Source of the DNA: Pyrus communis
Taxonomy: Eukaryota > Streptophyta > Magnoliopsida > Rosales > Rosaceae
NCBI RefSeq assembly: GCF_963583255.1
Contig: NC_084814.1
Location: 21,655,262 to 21,719,261 of the forward strand
Length of the DNA stretch: 64,000 nt
Direction: 5' to 3'
Under the pieces are notes generated by a model. That model did no database searches. It worked only from the letters and a program-made list of their open reading frames with translations, and was not told where the DNA came from. Positions 48,117 to 58,513 of this stretch are shown piece after piece; position 1 is the stretch's first letter, and every line of letters starts with the position of its first letter. A program made the position numbers and the translations under genes.

Positions 48117-48486
48117 ATGAATGGTCCTTCGGCAAAGCTGGTGGCAATCACAACACTAGTGTTGCTTCTGGTGGGGGATTTCCAAGCAACTTGTGGACTA
48201 CTTCCTCATGGTATAACTAATAATTATCCTTTTACAAGATCTCCAAGCATTAGCATTAGCCACTTAAGTCGACTTACTTTTTACCAATTTTATTATTTGG
48301 TAACTTATTTCTTGCTTCTTGTGATTTTCTCATATAGTAGAACAAGGTTGCTTTGAATGTCAAAGTGATATTTTGAGCACGAAAGTGATGCCCGTTCGCC
48401 GCAGTCTAAGACCAATGCCAAATATGACGCCTCCGCCTCCTTGCAATGATGGACGAACGGGGTGGAGGTTTTACCAATGCTACTAG
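48117..48486 (+). CDS. Small secreted peptide precursor, copy 3 (Cys-containing tail)
   Basis: Exons 48117-48210 and 48347-48486; 77 residues. The signal peptide and body match copies 1 and 2 with four or five substitutions (Pro4, Val19, Met46). After RRSLRP the tail is MPNMTPPPPCNDGRTGWRFY, then QCY and TAG, adding two Cys to the three in the body. The 136-bp GT-AG intron is conserved. The tail is encoded in ordinary-complexity sequence; the C-rich expansion starts only after the stop. This copy looks least disturbed and may approximate the ancestral form. The family is unrecognised. Confidence 0.68.
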
Positions 48487-48520
48487 ACCGCATGCCCCAC
48501 CCAACCCCCCACACACCCCC

Positions 48521-48551
<31 letters not shown>

Positions 48552-48780
48552 ATAAACCAACCAACCGCACCATCCCCTCAATATTTTGTTTTCACCCACC
48601 CCCATCCCCCCGACCGACCAACCACACCATCCTCCTCCCACCCCACCCCACCAACCCAATATTTGTTTCCCCCGCCCCCCACCCCCACCCCCACCCCCAC
48701 CCTCACCCTCATCCCCCCAACCAACCAACCGCACCATCCCCATCCCCCCCCCCCCGCCCCCCCCCACCCCCACGAACAGG
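48487..48780 (-). repeat. C-rich expansion downstream of peptide copy 3
   Basis: About 290 bp of C-runs with CCACCC, CCAACC and CCATCC interruptions, including runs of 14-18 C near 48525-48541. The G-rich complement has strong quadruplex potential. The Pro-rich reading frames here are compositional only. Confidence 0.9.
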
Positions 48781-49349
48781 ACCATCTGGGGCAGCGCGTT
48801 GTTCTTATTTTCGTGTTTTTTTATTTGTTTTCTTAATCAAGTTTATGTTGCCCGCTCTTTTATTGTATTTTTTACTATTATTTCTTCTCATATTATGAGC
48901 TAAACTTTATCTCCCCTTAACTAAGTGCAACTTATTTTTTATGCACTTAGTTTTTCTAATTCTATAAAATTTCTCTCATGCAATCGAGCTTTTCCTTTAA
49001 AAAAAAAAAAAAAGGAACAAACCAACCAACCAACTAAGAAACTAAGAAACAAAAAATTAGGCCATAATATTCAAGCACGATGACCAATAGATATAACTAG
49101 TCAAATTGCCCGCACTCCGCCACGGGGAGTGCGAGAAGTATAGTCTTGGACCATCTGATTTGTTTTGTTATTCCAATTTCTTTTTGGCATTTTGCCATCA
49201 TGTGAAAAAAAAATGTAAACTTCAAGCACCAAATTATAGGATGCGAAGAAAAAATGAACAAGCATAAATTAAATTTTAAATTTTCATCGCGTTCAAATTG
49301 TAATTAAATAAAATAAATACATAGTAACCATATCAGAAAAAAATTAAAA

Positions 49350-49658
49350 ACCCAAAAAAACTCAATATACATTCCTAAATCTCGTCTGCAAATTCCAATC
49401 CAATTTCCACACAGCTGCTGGGAGCTTTGCAATTGTATTCTCCAAGACAATATGTACATCCTAATTATATTATTTCTTTGCCAAATAAAAATCACGGTGC
49501 ATAAACAAAAAGGAAATCATAAGAAACGGGCACGCCTCTTCAATTTTATCTTCAAATATATAGTTTTTCGCGTACATAAAATCATATAAACATGGAATGG
49601 TGGAAAGTTTGTAATGAGAAGTGTCATGAGTTGCTATTAATTGCATAGATAAAATCAT
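49350..49658 (-). pseudogene. Frameshifted copy of the 40904-41200 ORF
   Basis: It retains CLYDFMYAKNYIFEDKIEEA and FLFMHRDFYLAKK but changes frame afterwards. Confidence 0.5.
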
Positions 49659-49808
49659 ATCAATATTGAAAAGTTTGTTATGAGGAGTATCATGAGTTGT
49701 AATTAATTGTTACAATATAAATAACCGATATGGTTGATATTTCATTGATTTAGGACATAACATTAATAAATTGCTTGTCAGGCAAGATGTGTAATATCAG
49801 GTGAAAAT

Positions 49809-50698
49809 CTACGATGCATGGACATGGACACGGATACGAGGATATGACACGAGGATACGTCAAATTTCTAAAAACAAGGACATGATACATCAAGGATACG
49901 GCAATTAAAAAAATATATAAATAAATAAATATATATGTCTAAAACATTATAAAATAAGCATTCAAATTTATTACTCAAATTTATTGTGGCTAGTGGTATA
50001 GATATAATAATATTAGTTTCGACTTTCAGAAAAGCAAAAGGCTTTATAATCAGATTAAGCTTTTAGTTTCAGTTTCACTGTTTCAAAGATGGGTTTTGTG
50101 ATGTCCTCGGGGATCAGAGATGGGTTTTAGTTTTAGTTTCAGAGATGGGTTTCGGTTTCACAGTTTCACTATTAAGTATTAACAAAGTGAAACTGAAAAC
50201 GAAAGCTCACCACTCACTCACCAGGAGTTGCAGACAGAGACGAAGGAGACGATGGAGCAGTTATAGATGGAGAAGATGGAGACGACGGCGTAGTTGCTGA
50301 TGGAGACGACCAAACGATTGCAGATGACAGTCTGATTCGTGATAGTCTCCCAAGCATAGTGATTTCTGAGGTTCGAGAGGTAAATCCGAATTTTTTTTTC
50401 TTCTAATTATCCTTCGATTTTAAAGTGATTTCAGTTAGCTAACTTCGATCAATCACGATTCTGTGAGGATTTATTGTGATTATTTTTTATTTTTCTTCTG
50501 ATTATCCTCCTATTTTAGTTTCAAACGTATCCGAAAAGTAGGATACTTGTATCTGGACAATACGATACACGTATCTTATCAGTCCTAAACGTATCTCTTC
50601 ATTTCGATACGTATCGAGCGCGTATCCTTCGCATATCCGTATCCTTAAAGGGTCAGATACGGGATACAATGGCTTTCTCCCGTGTCCATGCATCGTAG
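49809..50698. mobile_element. 890-bp GATACG-rich TIR element
   Basis: Terminal inverted repeats CTACGATGCATGGACA at both ends, followed by clusters of GATACG/CGTATC motifs on both sides. It is flanked by 8-bp duplications GTGAAAAT (49801-49808) and GTGACAAT (50699-50706). The empty site survives in block C copy 2 near 41343. Non-coding; the 8-bp duplication suits hAT. Confidence 0.85.
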
Positions 50699-51522
50699 GT
50701 GACAATTTGATGTTATTTTCTCCCAGTATCATCTCTACTAATCAAAATGGTGATATACTATTGAAAGGAATTGCCGCTTCAACTGACCCTTTACTTTTAA
50801 AATCTTTAAGAGCAGTTCCAGCCCGTGCCCAATAAACCGGCACCAAGTGAAAAAAATGGACCGACACCAAGTGAATCAGCTCTAGCCCGCAAAACAGGCT
50901 GGCACCCAGCCCGTGCCAGGCAGGAGCCCAGCCCAAAATGGACAGACCCAGAGGCCGGTCCATTTCCCTGGCGCGTGCACAACACGCTCTCCATCCCGCG
51001 AGTAGCCGACAACAATTGCAGGCGGTGGGGCCCGCGTGCAGGGCAAGTTGGGTTCGACCGGCTGAGGGCTACGTGGCCCTCCTCAGAGCCGTTGGATTTC
51101 CAACGGCTAGTTTTTGTAGGCCGTTAGATTTCCAACGGTAAAAAAAATTTAAATTTCACTTTTAAATTGGACCGTTCGATCACAGATCAACGGTCCACGT
51201 TTTTTTCACCAAAAATTAAAAAAAAAAAAAAAAAAGGCCCAACGGTAAGAAATTTGACCGTTGGCCACGTGGCAGCGTGTTGGCTGTTGGATTTGATTAT
51301 TTTTCAAATCCAACGGTCCAGATTAATTACAACATTAAAATTTATTAAAAATTAATTAAAAATTGTCAAAATTTTTTTAAAAAATACAGAAAAATTTTAA
51401 AATTTATTTATTTTTTCTATAAATACCTAACCTTCATCTTCCACCTTACACCACATTTCAATATTTTCTACACTTTCTACACTTTCTACATTTGAATATT
51501 TTGTACACTTTGAGAGAAAAAA

Positions 51523-52162
51523 ATGACTTCGTGGAAGCTCAGTGAAGATGTTACGTTGTGTGAATGTTGGGTTCGCACTACTCATGACCCGATTACGGGT
51601 AATGAGATGGATAAGCAAGAAATGTGGAGTAAAATTATGAAATCGTTTTGCGATGTACATGGAAAAGATGCCAGATCTAGTCAAGGTCGTTGGAAAAAAC
51701 TCAAAGCATCCTTTACTTGTTGGAAAAACGCCCTCTCTCATGCTTCTGGTAATCTGCGTAGTGGGAAAAGTTTAGCGGATGAGGTAACAATATTTTTATT
51801 TATTTATATGCATTCCACCCACATCAATATTTTAATTTATTTAATTTCTTATGTAATTTTTATGTAATATGCATTCCACGCCCATCAATATTTTATGTAA
51901 TTTCTATGTAATTTCTTATGTAATTTATATGCATTCCACGTTCATCAATATTTTAATTTATTTATTTGTGTTACATCCGTATTTTTTAATACTATCTTAT
52001 CCCACATTTTTATAGACACTACAAGCACAAGCATTCTACAATGCAAAGAACCATAACAAATCATTCAACAAATGGGAATGTTGGCAAATTGTCAAAGATT
52101 GCCCTAGATACAAAATTGTGGCAGCCGTAATTTTTTGCTCAGGAAGAAGACCTAGAACATGA
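51523..52162 (+). pseudogene. Harbinger Myb/SANT-like ORF1, C-terminally truncated
   Basis: Exons 51523-51783 and 52016-52162. The product starts MTSWKLSEDVTLCECWVRTT and includes GKDARSSQGRWKKLKASF and FNKWECWQIVKDCPRYKI, the trihelix-like DNA-binding protein of PIF elements that partners the transposase. After KI the frame runs through the deletion junction into antisense transposase sequence and stops. Confidence 0.8.
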
Positions 52163-52563
52163 AAAGCATCCTCTTTTTGCACAAAATATGGATCATGGTT
52201 GCAAACATCACTCATGATTTTAGCGAACAAACTTCGTTGCATTCTAAAACGACGTCTAAAAACATGATCAGGGAAAACGTTGTTGGGAATAAAATAATCT
52301 TCCAAGAGATCTTTACCTCGTCTTTCCCTTCTTCTATCGATGTTTGCCGCACGTCCGGGTTTGGCTATCTGACCCATAGCTACCATGATACGGCGGGAAT
52401 GTGAGGTCCTCCGCCTTCTATGGTGATCATCCTCATCCTCCTCCATTGCGAAGGCCTCATCTCCACCTCCACCTTGGTCAAGATTGACCAATTCTTCCTG
52501 TTGTGCCAACAACCTTTTCTGCTACTCTTGCAACTGTTTATACGTTCTCCTTGAAGAAGACAT
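52125..52563 (-). pseudogene. Harbinger transposase N-terminus
   Basis: ATG at 52563 (MSSSRRTYKQLQE), then a TAG in place of Gln, then an acidic segment, NIDRRRERRGKDLLEDYFIP, FRRRFRMQRSLFAKIM and DPYFVQKEDAFHVLGLLPEQ. This is the start of an ALP1/Harbinger-type DDE transposase. All catalytic blocks after ITAA are deleted. Confidence 0.8.
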
Positions 52564-52714
52564 TGTAAAAACTCAAGATTTGAAAACGATAAAGAAGAAT
52601 TCTGAGCTAAAAAAAAGGATTGAGTTTAGTGTGAGGATGGATGTAGGGATGTAGGGTTTATATGGACAAAAAAAAAGAAGATGAGGTTCTGGACAATGCC
52701 ACGTGGCACTACGT

Positions 52715-52945
52715 GATTGGTTGAAAATCTTAGCGGAAATCTATTAAAAAAATAATACGTTCGGATAATGACACGTGGCGTGACGAGATTGGTTAAAAAT
52801 CTTATCGAAATCTTGTTTAAATTATTGTAAACAGGAAGTGACACGTGGGTTGTCGGGATTGGTTGAAAATCTTAGCGGAAATCTATTAAAAAAATAGTAC
52901 GTTCGGATAATGACACGTGGCGTGACGAGATTGGTTAAAAATCCT
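52715..52945. repeat. Direct repeats with G-box motifs inside the Harbinger element
   Basis: Segments of about 88 bp at 52715 and 52857 (period 142) contain GATTGGTTGAAAATC, ACGTTCGGATAATG and ACACGTGGCG. ACACGTGG/ACGTGG cores recur several times between 52700 and 52925. Confidence 0.8.
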
Positions 52946-53196
52946 ATCCGAAATTAAAACTATTTTTTTTATTATTTTATAAAAAAATTATTTAATATTT
53001 TAAATGGACTGGGTACCAGCGCATTTTGTAGGGGTGGAGATCGTTTGTGCCAGCGCATTTTTTGACTGGGTGCCAGCACATTTTTTTTGGGGTGGAGATG
53101 CTTTGGCCTATTACTGTTCATTGGGTCTATTACTGTTCAATTAAGTGGATAAATGGGCTGGATGCTGGTGCAAAGTCTTTAGGGGTGAAGTTGCTC

Positions 53197-53934
53197 TAAT
53201 GGTCGTCGTCAATGTTTCTCTGTTCTCTTTGTTTTTTCTCAAAAGAAAATGCTGAAAAGAACAGTGCAAAGTTAGCCATTTTTGGGACCCATCTGAAATC
53301 ATAATCATAAAACAGCCCAAAAAAAAAAAACCCAAATTCCAATCAAGAAAAATAAAAACTTACATATGTGAATTTAAGCTTTACTTGTTGATCAGCAACA
53401 ACAAAGAAAAACGAATCCAACAATCTGGAGAAAGTTGGGTTTAAGGGATTTGGGTTAAATGAAATTGATTTGGATGAGCAAATTTTTGTTTCGATTCGTC
53501 GTGCAGCAAGAATGAAGAGGTTGAGGAGGACGAAATGAAATGGTGAGAAAATTTGGATGATGAGCAGTATTCGGTATCGATTCGGAGTGTAGCAAGAAGG
53601 AAACGGTGCAAAGGAATGAAGCGGTGCTGCAGAGAAATCTTCCTAGCACGCCACGCGTGCAAAACAAATTTTTTTGTTTTTTGTATACAGAGAGCCAACA
53701 CGTATGCCTATTGGCAATTTGTGGATTTAACTATAGAGGCATAAAAAATAAGATCACAGAAACTTAAAAAAAGCGGTGCATACCCTCATTAGCACGCCAC
53801 GCATGCAAAAGGGTTTTTCGTCTTTTTACTATACCAATTTGCAATACATAAATGAGAGGCCAATTGAAGAGGGGTATTTTCGTCTTTACACTATCACGTA
53901 TGAACGGTGTTTTTTCGATTGCGCTTTACTATAT
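53197..53934. other. End of block C copy 3 and degenerate spacer
   Basis: 53200-53297 is the continuation of block C, ending GGGACCCATCTG. 53337-53440 resembles 33766-33860. After that, two related segments contain GCACGCCACGC (53645 and 53792). No gene is supported. Confidence 0.6.
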
Positions 53935-54235
53935 ATAATTTCTAATAACATTCACCATTGCCATTGAATAAAAAGAACTTAAAATTTTCAACAAAAGACA
54001 AAAAAAGGACACATCCAATTTACTAAGCAAAGATTTCAATCGATAGGTGATGAGTCGATATTGTTTTATATTTTTACTCTAATATTAGTTATAATCTATT
54101 TGTTATTTTATGAGAATTTTGATACTTTACTTTAAATTTCAATTGTAGGGCATGTGAATCTATTTTGAGCAAAAAGCGATGAAACGAAAAAATTTTCGAG
54201 TAGATTCCCATGTCTTTCAAGATGATTGTTGTTTT
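53935..54235. repeat. Duplicated segment E, copy 2
   Basis: Matches 20221-20535. Non-coding. Confidence 0.8.
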
Positions 54236-54476
54236 GATGGATTTAGGTGAACATTAATTTGGGCTCCATTTTAATTTCTCATTATTCTGTTTGAATGAGG
54301 ATTCTCTGATCCTCTTTGTGAGGATCCCGGATATCCTCCAATCACATCTGTTTATCGTATATTGTGCGGTTAGAAATCATTATAAATCTTTTTATTTAAA
54401 ATTAAATATAAACAGTATCTGACAAAAGCTGACCATATAATATACGATGAGCAGATCCATTAATAAACGCTATTGG
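54236..54476. other. Spacer
   Basis: AT-rich spacer between segment E and the second PPR block; nothing is supported. Confidence 0.5.
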
Positions 54477-54499
54477 AAGAGTGAAACGTTACCGTTCTG

Positions 54500-57183
54500 T
54501 TTTATAAACTAAAAAAGTAAGGCCACAACCCTATTCTTCTTATTTGGAAGTTGCTAGAGCCCTCTGCAAGTAAACTTATTTTTCGAATGCAAGGGCCATG
54601 CCTCAGCCTCTCCAAAGTTTACCAATCGCTATCAATAGAGCCGGCCCTAAGGGTTGCTGGAGTAGGCACCCGCCTAGGGCCCCCACTTCGGAAGGGCCTC
54701 CAATTTTTAGGCGGAGTTAGGTAGGTCTAGACGAGGATGGACGGGAGCTATGCATGCTTATATGTAAAAGCCGGAATTTGGAAATTTTTTGTTGCAGGGT
54801 CGGCCTCGCTTGAGAAAGAAGACAATCATATTCCAACATCATTTTAATTGCATGATTTTACTTAAGATGGTCCCATTATCTTATTTTTACATTTTTGCTT
54901 CTCTCTTAAATATCACTTTTATGTTTATTTTTATGGGGTTTTATTACCCTATTTTAAGATCATACCACATATATCATTATTATGTACCTAAAGGGCTAAA
55001 ACTCTCACCTTTTTGAAAAATGACATTATTAAATGTTCAAATTAATTAGTTTATATAATATATAATAAATTATTCAAATCCGTTTCGTTCGCCTAGGCAC
55101 GTATACGAAAATTACTATCCTCATCACTCTAGTATTTTTCCTAGTTTTAAAATGTTGTCTTTGTAATCCAACCATTCATTTATTTATTGAATGTAATAAG
55201 TAACATTGTAACAATAGAAAAATGATTGGAATTTGGCGTACTGGGTAGGAACTTCTCTTTCGGTTTGAATTGGTTAAAAAATTATATTATGTAAACTTCA
55301 TAAGTGCATTTGCATATAAAAATGCGAGACGGGTAATATACTAATATTTGAGTAATGTTTGTATATCTTTATTCGTTTGATATTAATTTTTAATAATATT
55401 TAACGGAGAAATAGACTTTTCATGTATTTAATGATTTTTTTTTACACATGTCAATGTACAAAAGGTCGAGAGTCAGAAAACCCTAGGCCCCCATTTCAAA
55501 GGTTCACCTAGGGTCCCAAATTCTCAGGGCCGGCCTGATCAAGAACCAACCAATTGCATGCTCTGTTTCTCAAAACCCATCTCCCCCACGACCCTTTTTA
55601 CGCAACCAGATTACACAGATTTTATGCAATCAACGGAGACCTTCGCTCTGCACGTCAAGTGTTTGACTAAAGTCCCCACCGGAGTGTCTACCTTTGGAAC
55701 TCCATCATTCGAGCCCACGCTCAAGCACGCAGATTTGAAGATGCATTTTATCTGTTTGCTGAGACGCGTAGAACTGAAATCAAACCGGATAACTTCACTT
55801 ATGCTTGCATCGCACGTGCCTGCGCTGATAGTTTTGATCTGGATGGACTGAAGTTTGTGCATTGTGGGGTAATGGTTGCAGGGTTGGGATTGGACTCCAT
55901 TTGTAGCAGTGCACTTGTTTCAGTTTACTCAAGACTCAGCCTTGTTGATGAAGCAAGCAGGGTGTTAAATGGGATTCGACAGCCGGATTTGTTTTATGGA
56001 ATTCGATGATTTCGGGTTATGGAAGTGGCGGGTTTTGGGATAAAGGTTTGAGCTGTTTAGTGAGATGAGAAGCATGGAGATGGTGCCGGATGGATACACA
56101 ATTGTTGGATTGCTTTCGGGTTTAGCGGATTCAAGCTTGATAAGTATTGGAGAAGGAATACATGGTCTTTGTTTGAAATGGAATTTAGATTCTAATGCTC
56201 ATGTGAGCAGTGTACTTGTGAGCATGTATTCGAGATGTATGTCTATGAATTCTGCACATAGAGTTTTTAGTGGTTTGTTCGAGCCAGATTTAGTTACGTG
56301 GTCTGCTTTGATCATTGGGTTTTCGCAGTCGGGAGATTATGACAAGGCATTGTTCTTTTTCAAGAATTTGAACATGGAAGGTAAGAAGCCGGATTCGGTT
56401 TTGATTGCCAGTATGTTGGCAGCTACTGCTGCTGCTCAGATGGCGCATGTAGGGCCTGGTTGTGAGATACATGCTTATGTTCTTCGACATGGAATTGAAT
56501 CGGATGTCATGATTTCCTCTGCACTTATAGCCATGTATTCAAAGTGCGGCTTCTTGGGAATGGGTATTCGTGTTTTTTAGATCATGCCAGAGAAGAATAT
56601 TGTTTCGTACAATTCTTTAATATTGGGTCTTGGTTTGCATGGACTTGCCTCCGAGGCCTTTAGAATGTTTGATGGGATACTCGGAAACTGATTGAAACCT
56701 GATGAGTCTACATTTTCTGCTCTCCTTTGTGCATGCTGCCATGCTGGCCTTGTTGAAGATGGCCGGGAAGTTTTCAGAAGAATGAAAGATGAGTTTTGCA
56801 TTCAAGCTAGAACGGAGCATTATGTTCATATGGTGAAACTTCTTGGGATGGAAGGAAGATTGGAAGAGGCTTACTATCTAATCTTGTCCTTGCCTGAGCC
56901 AGTGGACAGTGGCATATGGGGAGCCCTTTCATTGTGCTGTGATGTATGTGGAAATTTGGAGCTGGCGGAAATTGTAGCCCAAAGGCTCTTTGAAAGTAAT
57001 TCGGAGAAAAGCGCTTACAGAGTCATGCTTTCGAATATATATGCTGGTGATGGGAAGTGGGATGATGCAAAGAAGTTGAGGGATTCCATAACAGAAGGAA
57101 AACTAATGAAAATGCCCGGGCTCAGCTGGATTAAAGGTAGTGAATTTTTGTTTGATCAAAATATTCCTTGTAGTAGGATTTAA
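54500..57183 (+). pseudogene. PPR pseudogene, duplicate of 11427-13190
   Basis: Aligned to the intact copy it has lost the first ATG. It carries a 902-bp transposon, a Glu-to-TAA stop (55668-55670), one-base deletions near 55990 and 56050 that shift frame, Glu-to-TAG (56578-56580) and Gly-to-TGA (56689-56691). A 6-bp gain lengthens an Ala run. Long readable pieces remain at 56065-56580 and 56692-57183, including the E-domain end. It is unlikely to give a functional protein. Confidence 0.95.
54636..55537. mobile_element. 902-bp hAT-like element in the PPR pseudogene
   Basis: Ends AGCCGGCCCTAAGGG and (reverse complement) AGGCCGGCCCTGAG, with inner CCTAGGGCCCCC-type motifs. It is flanked by ATCAA (54631-54635 and 55538-55542). 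The empty site is CGCTATCAAGAACC in the intact PPR gene. No transposase frame. GGCCGGCCC termini are known from plant hAT elements, but the duplication visible here is only five clear bases. Confidence 0.85.
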
Positions 57184-57749
57184 AATTAGTGACAAAACAA
57201 GCTATCTGTACTAGGAACAGAATATTTTTTAAAAGTACGGGAATCTGACAAGGTTCTTTTTCTGCGTTAATCGAATGCCATAAAATCTCGTATTGGTTTT
57301 GCTTGTTTTACCTTCTGATCTTATAAGCAGCTCTCTAGTGATGCATAAAGAAGGCCAGAGGCAACTATTAAGATGTGAAGATGATAAACTGAAGGATATA
57401 ATATTGTAATTATTAAGCTATAAAGACGATGTATTGTCAAGTGCAACTGTCCGTAGCAGTGGATTTTATTCTGATTTGTGATGTTTTACAGGAATTGAAA
57501 GTGTGTATGGAGTCGGTCATAATAGTTGAGGGCCAACTAATTGTATATGGAAACAACCCTAACTATTATAGCTTTGCATTGTTACATATGCGATCCTGAA
57601 TATATCAGACAGCTTAAAAATTATCCATTTACCCGCATTGGCTCCTCTCCATCCGAAGATCTCCAAACTTTATTAGATCCTTATACTTCCTTAGTGGCAG
57701 CAATTTGTTGTGCCGTTGATATAATAAATGATATGTGGAATGTGCCTAA
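57184..57749. other. PPR pseudogene 3' flank
   Basis: Homologous to 13191-13500 with an additional segment 57195-57425. No gene. Confidence 0.6.
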
Positions 57750-58240
57750 TTTTGTAGTTTTCCTCTCCCCCATCAGGTCTCAATCGTTCTGCATGATCAT
57801 TAAGGCAGCAAGTCTAACTAGTAACTGCTCAAGTGTAGTGAGAAACTGCAAACCTTCAGGTAACGTCTTCAGCCGCAAGCAACAGTGCAAGTGGAGGAAT
57901 TTCATAGAATCTGAGTATTCTAGTTGGTGAAGACAGAATTCTAGTTGGAGTATTCAGGTAACGTCTCCATTAGGTGAAGACAGAATTCTCGAAGAGGATT
58001 GGGGATCTGGGGACCTGCAATTTAGTTCCTGTGTAAGGGCGGTTATCATATACTTGCAGCAAGCCCTGGTTGATCAATTCATTTATATTTTCTTCTGCTA
58101 CATCCTCCATAATCTGCCCTGCTTTCTCTTGAACCAGTCCTTCAGCCACTAGTAACCGAATAAGTTTCCCTTTGGAAATCCAGTGGTTCTCGGGGAAGAT
58201 GGAACAATATATCAAGCAGTGGTAAAGAGAATCAGGTAAA
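57750..58240 (-). pseudogene. CC-NBS-LRR remnant, second copy
   Basis: The minus strand encodes the same winged-helix segment as at 13482-14045 (IYCSIFPENHWISKGKLIRL, NINELINQGLLQV), followed by a broken LRR terminus. It has small indels relative to the first copy. Confidence 0.78.
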
Positions 58241-58361
58241 TCTTTACAACATATTTTTTATGGAATACATGAAGAAGAAGCTGATGTCTCTCAGCTTCTT
58301 CATTGTCTTGAGAGTCTCTGTTTTCTTCGATCTTGAATTCAATGGTATTTGAACTAGCCAT
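58212..58361 (-). CDS. 49-codon MASSNT-type small ORF, second copy
   Basis: Same frame, length and start as 14018-14167 with a few substitutions. It overlaps the NBS-LRR remnant. Function unknown. Confidence 0.25.
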   Translation of the reverse strand: MASSNTIEFKIEENRDSQDNEEAERHQLLLHVFHKKYVVKIYLILFTTA

Positions 58362-58513
58362 CGAGATCTACCAACTGTGTTTTGCATTTGCATATAGAAG
58401 AGAAATATAGCAATATTTATGGGTTAGAGCTTATTGCATACGGTATATATGCTTTGCAGTTTGATCCTTGTTTGCATTTCCTTCAAGCCTGTTGTAGTCT
58501 TGTAGACTATTTC

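Larger units (their letters stand above)
46498..50809 (+). repeat. Block C, copy 3
   Basis: Homologous to copies 1 and 2. It starts with 150 bp of the TIR-element end and two minisatellite units (46657-46765), then the peptide-gene region. It is interrupted by an 890-bp element (49809-50698) and a PIF/Harbinger element (50810-53196), and resumes at 53197-53297. Confidence 0.9.
50810..53196. mobile_element. PIF/Harbinger element, internally deleted
   Basis: 2387 bp, ends GAGCAGTTCCAGCCC and (reverse complement) GAGCAACTTCACCCC, flanked by the 3-bp duplication TAA (50807-50809, 53197-53199). It carries the N-terminal parts of both Harbinger proteins in convergent orientation: the Myb/SANT-like ORF1 on plus and the transposase on minus. 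They meet at a deletion junction near 52125 that removed the DDE catalytic region, so it is non-autonomous. Confidence 0.93.

Noticed and set aside
48446..48903. Several overlapping Pro-rich or Gly-rich open frames on both strands
   Set aside because: They are produced by the C-rich low-complexity tract downstream of peptide copy 3. All frames stay open because C-runs contain no stops.
50502..50732. 76-codon minus-strand frame at the right end of the 890-bp element
   Set aside because: It consists of subterminal CGTATC repeats and crosses the element boundary into flanking block C.
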